Assembly (NCBI GenBank): GCA_950295325.1
Contig: OX485804.1
Location: 11,470,001 to 11,534,000, forward strand
Direction: 5' to 3'
DNA length: 64,000 bases
Origin: Polytrichum commune
Lineage: Eukaryota > Streptophyta > Polytrichopsida > Polytrichales > Polytrichaceae
Of the stretch, positions 10,980 to 22,676 are shown one piece after another; the stretch's first letter is position 1; each line of letters starts with the position of its first letter. The position numbers were made by a program, and so were the translations under genes. The notes below the pieces were generated by a model. That model worked only from the letters and a program-made list of their open reading frames with translations, was not told the origin of the DNA and made no database searches.

Positions 10980-11408
10980 TTAATTGTATTTGCCCCCTTA
11001 TGGGAATGTGATTTATTTGGAGTAGACCCCTCTGCATCATTTGTGGAACACAACCCAATTGCATGGAGGATGGTGTTTTCTCTATTGACTTGAGATATAT
11101 GGGTACCATTCGGTGCATTTTTTATGTTCTCCAACTTCTACTAAATCTTAGATTTACATGATGAAACATGTGTTGCACTGCTATCCTCTAGAATATAGTG
11201 GGCGAGCGGCCTACCTGCAAACTCACCCCAAGAAAAGTAACCGAATAGAAAAGTAACCGATTAACACACCACATACCTTAATGCTGGTCCATCGTGGTCA
11301 GAATCTATCATGGGGCAGAGAATCAGCAACTTTTCTTCTTGGGCAATGTTATTCTATGTATTCTGCGATTTGCAGCAGATTGAATGTGAAATACCAATGT
11401 GAAAGAGG

Positions 11409-11413
11409 AAAAA
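11409..11413 (-). terminator. Pol III T5 terminator of U6
   Basis: Five T residues on the minus strand immediately after ...GGTCCAAATG, the usual RNA polymerase III stop. Confidence 0.75.
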
Positions 11414-11461
11414 CATTTGGACCATTTCTCGATTTGTGCGTGTCATCCTTGCGCAGGGGCC

Positions 11462-11493
<32 letters not shown>

Positions 11494-11513
11494 TCAGATG
11501 TCTCCAAAGAGAC
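11413..11513 (-). ncRNA. U6: U6 spliceosomal snRNA, apparently intact
   Basis: The reverse complement matches plant U6 along its whole length of about 100 nt. The ACAGAGA box with the following AGC triad (ATACAGAGAAGATTAGCATG), the internal stem-loop region (CCCCTGCGCAAGGATGACACG) and the 3' end (GAGAAATGGTCCAAAT) are all present. The 5' stem-loop reads GTCTC-TTTG-GAGAC in place of the usual GTCCC-TTCG-GGGAC, so both arms have changed together and pairing is kept. A T5 run follows directly. U6 is transcribed by RNA polymerase III and forms the catalytic centre of the spliceosome with U2. Confidence 0.92.
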
Positions 11514-11534
11514 AATGTTAACGAGTTCTTCTCC

Positions 11535-11578
11535 ATGCATATTGTCTCTTCTTTGTAAATCTCCAATCCATATGGGCT
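11535..11578 (-). promoter_or_regulatory. U6 promoter: USE-like element and TATA-like box
   Basis: On the minus strand AGCCCATATGGATTGGAG lies 48-65 bp upstream of the U6 start and CAATATGCATGG about 22-32 bp upstream. The first fits the plant upstream sequence element (consensus RTCCCACATCG) at about 8 of 11 positions. It is kept in both pseudogene copies (13354-13371, 14742-14758). Two-turn USE-TATA spacing is the known Pol III arrangement in plants. Confidence 0.6.
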
Positions 11579-13208
11579 CAAACACAGACACAGACATATC
11601 TTCTCTTATAATCTCGGTCCGCCTCTGTACCCCTCCCACCGCCCTGGATGAACTTTGGGGCACAGGAACAGCCGACTGCTGCTTCTGACAAACTCTGGCT
11701 AAAGATATCGCCAAATGTTAGCCTACAATCTCAAATCCGTTTCATATCTGACATGATCACATAACCTACAACTTGATCATCCACATCCAACGAGTCCATG
11801 GAAATCTCCTCGACAGTCACGTCAATTCTAAGTTTCTGGACTGCAGACTAAAGATCCGCATTCTTCGTGCACAGAAAAACACTCCCAGAGCAAGAATCGC
11901 ATGCCCATTCTGCACACCACCGGAAATTACGTTTGGTGCTCTCAAGGAGGCCTGTCTTGCTGAAGAGTGGAACTCTTTCCACCATCACAGGAAAATAATT
12001 AGATTACCTCCACCTCAAGCACTCTCTTGACTATGAATGCGCATCGTACTTGAAGCAACCATTGACACCACCCCAATAGATCATTGTTGCTTACCGCATT
12101 TCAACTTCATAGGCTTGTCGTTGAAGTTGGCCAATGGTTGATTATCTTGATTATCGAGAATAGCTCATGATGTTGCTTTTTCTTTTACAATGTAATCGAA
12201 AATAAGGCACACTTTGTGTTGGAGTGTCCCCCTATTCACTACTTGAGAATGTGATCCTAGGGAGTCTCAAGACTTTCTTGTAATTGGACCATCCAGTTTA
12301 TAGTAGCTATTATCTCACGGAGGCTCTGCACTCCGGTACTCTAGGAAATTAGCTTGTTTGACACATGCATCTTAATGTACTTTTTAATCCCATGAGCCTT
12401 TTCACTTCACGGACTTCAAAATCGAATTTCCTTTCCTTTCATGAATATCTCATTACACCAATGCAACTGAAAGGCAAAATTTGGGTACTAGTTATTAGAC
12501 ATAGAGCGTCTCAGACTGTCTGATTTTGCCACCTGATAAATTGCCACAATTTCAGTACTATCATGCTGGATGTAGGTCATTGTGGCTATAGTAGATACAC
12601 TTTCTGATGCAAAAACTAGGGGAGTCCATGTCCACAGAAGAATCGATGAGCCAATTGAATAAAACATATGTGTGAACCGTTGCTTGGAATAACTATTCAA
12701 ATACGTAGAGCCCTCTGAGGACTTCAGTCTAATCCATAAGGGTGAAGATATCGATCTCTTCATCAAACAATGGAGCAGTGCCGGTGTTAAGTACTGTTGT
12801 CCTTCTAGGAAAACTTCAGTGGCGAAAGAAATTAGACCGCGTTGCCAAGGACGTAGAGTTTTTAGTGATTATGTTGGTGATTGTGTGGTTGTAAGAAAAG
12901 TCAGATTATGTTGATAGCCAGATAAAATCTGGCGTTCGGTTGCAAAAAGATCCGACCAGTTTTGATGTTTGCATCGCTATTCAGACTGAGAAGTATCCAT
13001 GGCCTGCTTCTTTCAATGCCCTTAACCCTAGTACAGTTGGCATGGGGCTTCTCGTGGGTAAGTTGACTCTTGCGATTTCGCCTAAACTTCAAAGAACTGA
13101 CTATGAAAAGGAATGCTGGCCCACAAGATGTGTGCAAAAGTACTGTTCTCGAGATTTTTTGATTCCCAGCAGACAGAACGTCAATGATCGGGAAAATCAG
13201 AAAGAAAA

Positions 13209-13306
13209 ACTTGGACCATTTCTCGAATCGTGAGTGTCGTCCTTGCGAAGGGCAATGCTAATCTTCTCTGTATCGTTCTAATCTCATCAAATGTCTCCGA
13301 AGAAAA
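13209..13306 (-). pseudogene. U6 snRNA pseudogene
   Basis: Clearly U6 (GATACAGAGAAGATTAGCAT and GAGAAATGGTCCAAG are kept), but the 5' stem is lost (its first arm is mostly T), the central stem has substitutions and a deletion, and the region before the ACAGAGA box has diverged. The USE-like element is still present at 13354-13371. Confidence 0.8.
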
Positions 13307-14603
13307 AACGACTTATTTCTCTTCCCTATACATATTCTCTCTTCTATCTGACCGTCCAACCCATATGGGCTCCAACACACAGACATGTATCCTCAGTTCA
13401 CTCCAACGATCTTGGTCGGTGGAATCTGTCTCTACCATGCTCGCAATAATTATCCTCACCCGTTAATGCAGCCTCCCACCGCCCAGGACGCTGACTGCTT
13501 CTTCATCTCGTGGTCCAAGTTATTGTCGAACGTTAATCTCATGTATCCCTTTCGTGTCTAATATTGTCAAATAGCATCCAACCTCAACATCCACATTGAA
13601 CCAGAGCAAGGAATACTCCTCGATTGTCCATTCTGATATCCTCCTGCAGATTAAGAATTCACACTGACCTAATGGATATTACCCACAAACCAATCTCCGT
13701 TCATCTGTAGAAAGTACAGAAGTTTAACATTGAACCACCATATGTATCCCGATTTCGTTGGCATTTGAAAGGGGCCGCGCGAACGCGAGCCCCCACTGTC
13801 ACAAATTATGACGTGTATGCCTCCCGTGGGAAGATACTAGGGCTTCCATGTCCCAAGTGCAATGGACACAGTTGCTATAAGCCATCCACCTTGGTGATCA
13901 TGGATTCACCCCGCCCAGGTAAGTGAGTGGACTGTCGTCAACCAGCCTCTTGTAAGCCACTACCATTTATTACAGCGTAAACCGTATGGGATATGAACGA
14001 TCCTCCAATCCTTCTATGGTTCACGCAACAGTACGTCCATTTCCATTAGACTTCCAGGTCTTGAAGGAGGCATCAGATCAAACAGAGAAAGGAGAACAAA
14101 GTTTCAATTCTGTCAAATCTTGGAGACTCACAAAAATTTCAGAAGTTTTAGGAAGTGTACTCTCATGCTCTTCAATTCATGACACGATGATAATGTCGCC
14201 GGTGTTTAGACCCTGTCTAGTACTGTAGAGAGACTTTAGCTTCCAGGGTCATAGACTGGGTTGACAAGATTGTAGAGATTTTGGTGACTCAGTTGGTGAT
14301 TGTGTAGTTGTGAAAATTAACAGATTATGCTGAGAGCCAGAAAACATCTGGTGTTGGGTTGCAATAAGATCTGACCACTTTTGATGTTTGTATTGCCACT
14401 TAGACTCATTACCCATCACCTGCTCCATTTCAATGCTCTTAACACGAGGACAGTTTGGAGCTTCTAATGAATATGTTGGTTTCTGGGATTTGACCTAACC
14501 TTCAAGGATTTGACTCTGAACAGGACGCATGCTGGCCCATTAGATGTGTCCATGAGTAGTGTTCTGGGAGTTATGTGATTTGACACAATTGAATGAAAAA
14601 AAA

Positions 14604-14703
14604 AATTAGACCATTTCTCGATTTGTGCGTGTCATCCTTGAGCAAGGGGCCATGTTGATCTTCTCTGTATTGTTCCAATATTATGAGATATCTCCAAAGA
14701 AAC
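14604..14703 (-). pseudogene. U6 snRNA pseudogene with a mutated AGC triad
   Basis: Full-length U6-like copy with a T9 run at its 3' end and the USE-like element at 14742-14758. The sequence after the ACAGAGA box reads GATCAACATGG where U6 has GATTAGCATGG, which breaks the invariant AGC triad needed for U2/U6 pairing. The first stem is also weakened. Confidence 0.8.
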
Positions 14704-15660
14704 AACAATTTATTCCTCTTCCCTATTGATATTCTCTCTTGTCCAATCCATATGGGCTGAAACACACATAGATATCCAAAGTTCATTCCAATGATCTTGG
14801 TTACTAAAATTTGTCTTGCTTCTATGATCGCAATAATTATCCCTCCCAGCACCCAGGATATCCCTTTCGTGTCACGATATCCCTTTCGTGTCTGACATGT
14901 TCACATAACATCCAACTCCATCATACACATCTAACCAGCACAAGAAATACTCCTCCACTATCAATTCTAGCTAATTCTTCCTGCAGACAAAGATACACAT
15001 TGACCCGATATTGGATTTAAAGCATCCTAAACTAGAGACTTCCATGGACTTGCCGTTGTGAGAAACCCTCAGAAAGTGTATACTGTGCAGCCATCTATGA
15101 ACCAAACTTCCAGAATTAAAAATCAAAATACCATTGAGTTTCCTGGTTCCGATAGAGTTGAGAGAGGGGCGCACAAACGCAAGCCCCGCTGCCACAAATT
15201 ATCGTGTGCATACCTCCCATATGAAGACACTAAGGCTTCCATTTCCCACGTGCAATGGAGACAGTTGCCCTAGGCCATCCACTTCGCTGATCATGGATTC
15301 ACCCTGCCCAGGTAAGTGATTAGTTTCCCTCCAACCGGCCCTCTTGCATGCCTCTTTCACTTCTTCCGATTTCAAACCATACGGGATATGAATGATCCTC
15401 CATTCTTTCCATGGTCCAATCCTTCTGCAAGGTCATGGTCACGTAACAGTGGTGTGTCCATTCCAACAGACTTCCAGGTCTTGAAGGAGGGATCAAATCA
15501 AACAGAGAAAGGAGGACAAATTCTCAATTCTGTCGAATCTTGGAGACCCACAAATTTCCAAATTAGGAAGTGTACTCTCATGCTCTTCAATTTCGAAGGA
15601 TGTGTGCATATCCTGTTCGGGATTAAGGTGATCGCTACCTTAATATACTGATGATAGTCT

Positions 15661-17950
15661 TTTGGGGGACTTTCATGATGCAAAACGTGAGCTTGAAGAT
15701 AAGTTGGATCTCAGCAGCTTAGATTTATTGAATGGAATTTGCTGAGAGATTACTTCCCACTTTTTGTAGAATTGTAACTCTACATAGTGGGGATCTGTTT
15801 CATTTGAGGGCCTTGTCACTGACTACCTACTGCATTCAAAGGACTTTATCCAATGATTAAAAAATATAGAAGCCTAGTAGCGAACTCACTCATCATAGGA
15901 CCACAAACACTACACCGGTTATGGTCTTTAGTGTCATTTGCAACATGGAGTCATTTTGTGTTATAACTTTTTACTATGGATCTCATTTTTAACCACAAAG
16001 GCCATGTTGGTTGTTTGGACACTATTTAACATTGCCATTTTTACTTCTAATAGTTACATTAACAATAAAAAAAAAATTATAGGCATGTGTAACTCTGAAT
16101 AGTTAATGACACTAAACACCATTAAAAATGTAGTGTATTTTGGGTTAATTACCCACTTGCTTTTTGACACTAATGATGGCGCTTTGGGGTTCTATGACGT
16201 TGGAGGTGAACTACATAATTGTGAGGATTCTGAGACGTTTGTGTGTGACGTTATGAAATACTACAATTTGTGTTGTGGCTACGCATTTTGTCACTTATTG
16301 CTGTTGTGGTGACATCTCGATTGGGCCACTTGTTCACCTTTTGACATGTCCCACTTCCTATTACTTTTACCCTAACCTACTTTTCCAATATAGCATTCCT
16401 TACAAGTGAATTTTGGAGATTTTTTTCTACATGATATCTTAGTCACAATTACCTTAATGAATATGTGTCCTACTCCTATTGGTTGCTCATAAGCAAGCCA
16501 AGGCTCTATCGTTGTCATTGATGTGGTCTTAGTTATCCATGATCTTACATGCGGTCACCTTGGTCATCTTGAATTTTATGGTCCAATTACAAAACCCAAC
16601 ACGGCTTCATTGAGACATTGTTATCGTCACAAACTGTGTATTTTAGTAGCAACCTTATGGATTGCATACAAGGGTTTAAAATCACATGTGGTATTCCCAT
16701 AAGTTTGCAACGCCTTGTATACATCAATGGGTGAATGCTTCACAAAAATTGATTTGTTATTAACAAATACATGAATGAACAATCTCTACATTGTCAAGCT
16801 AGCATGATCTCATGCACTACAAAGTGCTCTAAGCCTCAATCTTGTTTGCCATACAAATTTGTAATGCATTGCCTTAGTTGACATCAAAACTTGTACATAT
16901 AGTCCCTATGTATAGTCCTTCCTATGCCATCACACAACATATTTCACACAAAACACTTCGTCTTTGTGTCTTGCACCAGTCACATATTTGGCCTCATGCA
17001 TAGATCCTAGTTAGGCTATGTTAAAGCCTATGTTGTTCATCTCAATCAACTTCTAGCCCAATTTGAGGAGCCACTCCTTCAAAGTCTTCCTCTCCATCAA
17101 CATATGTTGATATTGACGTGTTGCCTGCTCCCCCCCACTTGCCTTTTTTTTGTTGTTATTCATTCATGTTCTCTAATCAAAAGGGTCATTGTAGATCAAC
17201 CTTTGCACTTGCGGCATTTTGTTTCCTAGTTTCCCACACTACAGTTCCCATTCACCAACCATCATTTTGCTCCATGCTCAAGGAATTTTGTTGTACATTT
17301 CTTTTAGAATTCAATCTTCAATTGTGTAGGTTGCTCCTCCCACATCAATTTCCAAGGGAAGGATCGGACCCTGACATTGAACATCCAATGGCATATACGC
17401 CTCCACAACATTCTTTCTAGGTCGTTGACCCCATTTAGCATCATTAGTCAAATATCAGCCCCTCACAATAGAGGTTCCCTTGCAGCGTTTACAATTTTGA
17501 GCGCATCTTCCTCTATAGATTGCTTTATGTGTACCAATTGTTGTTCCCAAGCTCGGGCTAGTGCGGTCTTCATTATTGTTTACCCACAAGGGTTCTCCCC
17601 TTCGTTCACTAGAAGGAATCATGTCCAAATCAACCCTCCAGGGTAGCAGGAATTTCACTGTAAAAGGGCACCGGTATGGGTGGGTAGTGGTATGTCGCTG
17701 CAGTCCTCATGGCCTAGTTAAAAGCCGGGTGACGGACCCAAAAAAACCTCTGTTCACACCTTTTAGGGCTTCTATGGTTGACGGTCCCTATCCCAAGGGT
17801 GATGCATACCCTTTGCCCATTCTACCAAAATGGGTGGGGTGGATTGGGTTTTGGGTGACATTGGGTAGGCGCCCTCTTGGTGACGTGCACCGGAATTGGG
17901 TGCTTTGTGGTGCGCACCATCTACCCGAATCGGTGGACATACCTAGATAG
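15661..17950. other. Gene-free stretch
   Basis: No gene recognised. Much of 16500-17700 reads like decayed repeat sequence in all frames. Around 15900-16310 there are repeated GACACTAA/TTAGTGTC-like words that resemble the ends of the MITEs at 49 and 54 kb, without clear boundaries. Confidence 0.45.
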
Positions 17951-18020
17951 CCACCGTTGTGGGTGCACACATGCCATCCACCTATCATGTGATGACACAT
18001 CCCACATTGGAGTATATGGA

Positions 18021-18370
18021 GGGTATGACAAGTAGGGTAAGGGTAAGGGTTGGGTAGGTGTTGGGTAGCGGTCGGGTGGATGTTGGTAGCGGTCGGGTAA
18101 CGGTCGAGTAGCTTTGGGTGGGTGTTGGGGTAGCATTGGGTGGGTGTTGGGTTGGCGTTGGGTGGGTGTTTGGGTAGCGTTGGGTGGGTGTTGGGGTAGC
18201 GTTGGGTAGCGTTGGGTGGGTGTTTGGGTAGCGTTGGGTGGGTGTTGGGGTAGCGTTGGGTAGCGTTGGGTGGGTGTTGGTAGCGTTGGGTGGCGTCGGG
18301 TAGCGGTGGGTAGCGGTGGGTAGCATTGGGTAGCGTTGGGTGGGTATTTGGGTAGCGTTGGGTGGGTTAT
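18021..18370 (+). repeat. G-rich minisatellite
   Basis: Tandem variants of GGGTAGCGTTGGGTGGGTGTT with dozens of GGG runs on the plus strand, flanked by a GGGTAAGGGTAAGGGTTGGG start. Unit lengths alternate between about 22 and 33 bp because a GTTGGGTAGC piece is added in some units. The open frame on the minus strand (rich in Pro, Thr, Asn) is a by-product of the repeat. The GGG spacing would allow G-quadruplexes. Confidence 0.9.
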
Positions 18371-19651
18371 CCATATCTTATGTACTCATTGCCACGACCT
18401 TCCAGCAAGTTCACACATTGAGTTGAACTTGTCTGTGCATGTATCTTCGACTATAATTTAGTGCAAAGACATTGGAGAGTGGGAAATGCATCCATATCCA
18501 ATAGCAGCTCAAGTGGGCAAGGGACAATGTCCTGAATTGTTATTGTTTCTTGAATTTCCTTCTCAACACACAAATATTCAACAATTTCACATACCCAAGT
18601 GGGACACATGCGTTCTCATGTAAATGAGAACCAAGCTTCAGATAGGAGAGTCATCTAGCTTCTCTTCATCTGCCAATCTGTAAGTCAAAATGTATTGCCA
18701 CATTGCACCCATCACTCTCTCAACAAGAGAGTTGTCTTTTGATACTACAGGAAGTCATGGTCTCAAATTGCTTTTCACATTTTCATGCCCTTCTTCCAAG
18801 ATCTTGCTTACAGACAGCCCATTCAACTGCTTGAGATTTGGTAACGCTTCTACAATGCTTGCATGAGTACAATCCCTCCACAAATTATCCACCTGCACTC
18901 ACATCACTGTGACCTTCAGACTAGCATATTTCAATTTGCATAATGTGGTCAAGAAGACACACAAATTGGAGTATAATTATCCAAATCCAACAGCAAATCT
19001 ACTCCGTCCTTAAATTTTCCTTCTAAATAGTTTAATTTCCCATACTCCATTCTTTTACTCTCTAGCAAAACCTTGTGTTGTGGCTTGATAAGATCAAAGT
19101 ATTGAAGAAGACAAATATGTAATATTTGCAAGGACTTCAATGCCTTCAGTGTTGCCAAAAATGTTGTTGCAGTTGTGTGAGCTTTGAATGGCCACAAGCT
19201 TGGATCCACCATAGAATAACAATCTGTTAATTTCGAATGGAGGAAGTAGGCAGCACCAAAGGCAGGACAACCCTGCACACTACCTAACAAGATCTCAAAA
19301 GAAACTGTAATCCAGGGTTAACAGATGAGCTCAACTTACAACATGGCCATGTAGACAAGCAAGAAGCTTTAGTGAAAAAGAGGACCAACTTGTTAACGTG
19401 ATATTTGCAAATCTCTCTTGTACACATATATAATACCATGGAAGTATTTAGGAATTGTTGTTTGCGATCTGTATGTACTACTTGCCCTCAATCACACAAA
19501 ACCTTCACGACACATAACCAACAAACTTCAAATAGCAAACAAACAATACATTTTATTGTCAAGTTCATGTGTCCAACATGAACGCCTCGTACATGGTTAT
19601 ACTTGTGCATCTGCGAATGTAACTTCCTCACAATTATAATGCCCACATTAT
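18371..19651. other. Gene-free stretch with an unassigned minus-strand open region
   Basis: On the minus strand 19290-18949 is open, and further open segments with stops run down to about 18500, e.g. one reading EALPNLKQLNGLSVSKIL. It may be the relic of a cellular gene or a transposon gene; I recognise no domain. Confidence 0.3.
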
Positions 19652-22600
19652 TTATTCCGAGCTTGGCTCGTACGGACATAGATAGGCTCCCGGCCACACC
19701 GTCATGCCGCGCTTGACATTCAAAAGTGTGAGTTGTGGAGGCATGTCGTCCTCGACGGTCACAAACAACGGACAATCCTCAACCAAAATCCGGCCCACAT
19801 TGACCTACAACATTCCTGGTGCAATGCTCATGCCATGGAATGGTTCTCCGGTATGGCTGGAGACATTACAACATTCAACAATTTTTTTCACTGGCTCGTC
19901 AGGGTGGAATAAATCCACCAACTCCCCTTTTGCTCATGCTCCATGGGCGCACAAAAAATGAAAGCACAGTCACCGGTTAGCACGACTAGAACTTTCACAT
20001 AAGTACAGCTACCGGACGAAGTTCAAGGTTTAGATATCCCGTGGGAGTCGCGATTCTTACATATGGCGTCTTCTTCGGAGGTGGCTTCGTCTTGTTTCGG
20101 TCTAAATCCCATTCGGGTTTAAACTGTCGTGCTGATGTTTTGTTGCTGCCCTTTCCTCTCCCTCCTCCGGCATTCTGCATATGCACGTCACAAGGCCAAC
20201 ACAAATTACTCGCAATTTAAAAAAATGCGTTGCACTAAATGACAAAAATAAATTCAAGTCAGCCCTGACCTTCATAAACAACGCTGCCCCCACTCCGCCC
20301 ACGGACATTCTCGGGACTCTGAGTTGCCGACATGTGGTGGTGACCACATTTGGGTGGTTGTTCTGTACGCATGCAAATATTGTATTACCCGTTTCATACT
20401 TGCCGCCTATTCATATTAACAAATACAATGTTGTTGTTACTTACCTTCTTTGAGGGCAGAACAGTCAGTGTCATGCCGGCTTCGGCCAAATCCTTAGTGT
20501 TGGCACCCACTGCCTTGGCCTTCGCGATCGCCTTCCCCCGTGCGTTTGAGGCCGGTCTCTTCCTCGATGTTGCCGCAGTTTTAAGGGCCTTGGCCGGAGG
20601 CGAGATCAAGGCGCAGTCCGAGCCGGGTGACATGGATCCCCCCCGCTCCTTCATCCGCAGGTGCTGCCTCCACGATTGCGGACGGCGAGTGCACATTGTC
20701 CGACACTGGACCCTCCGCGCTGAGGACCAAACGCGGGGGACTGGGTGTTCTCATCACGTCTTTGCTCTATCGTCCGGAGTACACTAGCGTGTAATAGCGA
20801 GTGCGCTCCGCGCCTTCCGGTTCGGTGGTTGACGGAGGAGGAGGAATATGGATTGTCTTGCCGATGCTCGTGTCCGTTGCAGGGGTCTTCTCTGCATCCA
20901 CCTTCAATTTCCGTTGTTTCATCTCTTCATAATGTTTCAAATTGCAAACCATCACGTCCGTCAGCGCTCTTACATTGGAGTTCAACATTGCCAATTCCGA
21001 TAAAAGAGCAAAAAAATCTTGTCGAGAGGGTCCGCACTCCGACAACTTGCCTTCCAATGCTTCAAGACGCGTGCCCACGCTTGCGGTGACATGCTGCAAA
21101 CAATGAACAATGTTGTCAGCAATAAGAAACGATACTTACTCATTGAGCACAGAAATCAAAGGGAGGTACTCATAGCAAAGCTGTTGACCTTGAGTTGGTT
21201 TGTGAATTGGCCATGTCTAGTATCGGAACCAAGAACGAAGTAGGGTGCAGTGGTTACCAGCATATCCTGGAATGTGTTGCGGTTTGTGTTGCTGCGGATC
21301 CCACCTTCGCCACCTTCGCAAATTCCGGTGAACTCCAATACGCCTTCAGCTTGTCCCACACATCCGGTTGCTCTTTGGGAGGGCACTCACGATCGGGTCG
21401 TGTCATGTACAGTCTGTGCAAACGGGAGCGCTCCATCTTCATACACCTGGACACCGTTTTCTTGAATCCTTCATCCGAGAGGGTGTCCAATGAACTCAAA
21501 CTCTGATTCCACCTCCTCTCGCAGTCTACCAAAGTTTTCCATGTTCTGATCCTGCACCTTTATGATGGACACATCCAAATATTCGATGCAGAATGCTCTG
21601 AAGACCTCTAAGAACCTGGATCCGGCTCTACCACATTCAATTGGTCTGCCTTCGCTATTACACTCTATCCTAAACGGATTTTGTCCCTGTGCCATCCTAT
21701 CGGATTCTTCCCTTTCATATATAATCTGCACATTGCGGCGCCCCTTCTTGGGCGTCAATGTTGGTTGCGCAGTATCCTCTGCATTCAGAGTGCTCTTCGT
21801 TTCGGAAGACTCTAAATTGAAAGATTCGATGTTGTGGACGTCCTCAACAACATTTGATGTGGAGGGGGGTTGCCGTTCCTTACCTTGGGCCAGTGCTAGC
21901 AACAGCCCCGTTAAAGCCATATGATATGCTTGACGAGTGCTTGCAGATGGAGGCATCAAGGGGGGAGCGGCGTCGACAATAGGTGGGTTGTCTACATACC
22001 GAAGTGGGGCGCCGCCATAGCCGCGATGATCGCCCTCTTGATACATACTCCGCCGAGGCGGGTGTTGGAGTTCATAGCCGTCTCGATCGATATAGACGTC
22101 ATCCATTATGGGGCTGCGGTCTCGAGGGTATCGCAACCGCGGCACGTTGGACCTTGGAATGGATGCCCTGCCTCTCCACCCTCGACCACGCCCAAAATTG
22201 TATGGCACAACATCGTCCTGCCAATGCGGTGCGTTGAAAGGGACTTTTCGCCAATTCTGTGTGCGAGCCCCAGCGACATAGCCGTCTTCAACATAGTCGT
22301 TGTCCTCCTCTTTCCATTGTGCAGCTGGCGGCCATCTTGTATGCAAAGGGTGGATTTGGGGGTGTCGCGGCTCCGCCCATCTTCCTCCCCCCTCCACACT
22401 ACGCCCGTGCAGTGGCAACGTCATGTTGCGACCAAACTCCTCTCTCCTGGATTGGTTGGGCAACCCCCCTTCTGGTCCCTGCAATTCGGATGTTGGCTCT
22501 GCAAGGTGGGTTGTCGTGGTGTTGCCAACCCCATCTAAGTGTATTTCTTCCGCTTCAAGAATGCGAGGTTTTTGGGTGTCCTCCATTGGAGTATCTACTG

Positions 22601-22676
22601 CCTCCGCCATGAAATGAACAAATAGTTGATGTAGGTACGGATCGATAGAAGCTGCATCGACAAGTGTAAATGTCAA
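19652..22676 (-). pseudogene. CACTA transposon accessory protein (Ptta/En-Spm type), decayed
   Basis: The minus-strand frame opens at 22676 (ATG candidate for MAEAVDTPMED near 22610) with a long low-complexity, Arg/Gly/Pro-rich N-terminus. At 21700-21480 it enters a segment NSEGRPIECGRAGSRFLEVFR and then, after a 1-nt frameshift near 21478, FKKTVSRCMKMERSRLH, PPKEQPDVWDKLKAYW and SPEFAKVAK. After another frameshift near 21305 follows an NRNTF...GS pattern. This order fits the plant Ptta/En/Spm transposase-associated domain. Downstream are a helical segment (21099-20767), a Lys-rich stretch ending at a clean AAG|GTAAGT donor near 20450, an exon around 20150-19995, and a C-terminus ending KRGMTVWPGAYLCPYEPSS-stop at 19652. 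Several frameshifts (one at a G7 run near 20636) make it a pseudogene. Exon limits are approximate. Confidence 0.55.

Larger units (their letters stand above)
11160..15660. repeat. Tandem triplication containing the U6 loci
   Basis: Three diverged copies of a segment of about 1.4-1.8 kb. Matching blocks include the U6 sequences themselves, their upstream 100 bp, a block at 12869-12990 and 14291-14412, a block at 13738-13930 and 15126-15320 (both ending CCCAGGTAAGTGA), and one at 14040-14150 and 15470-15560. The first copy (about 11160-12060) is shorter. No protein gene is recognised in the units; open frames in them are not supported by conservation of frame between copies. Confidence 0.7.

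Noticed and set aside
11281-11714. Open frames on both strands over the U6 locus
   Set aside because: They overlap the snRNA and its promoter and are not conserved as frames in the other two copies.
17985-18374. Open frame on the minus strand rich in Pro, Thr and Asn
   Set aside because: It is simply the translation of the G-rich minisatellite.
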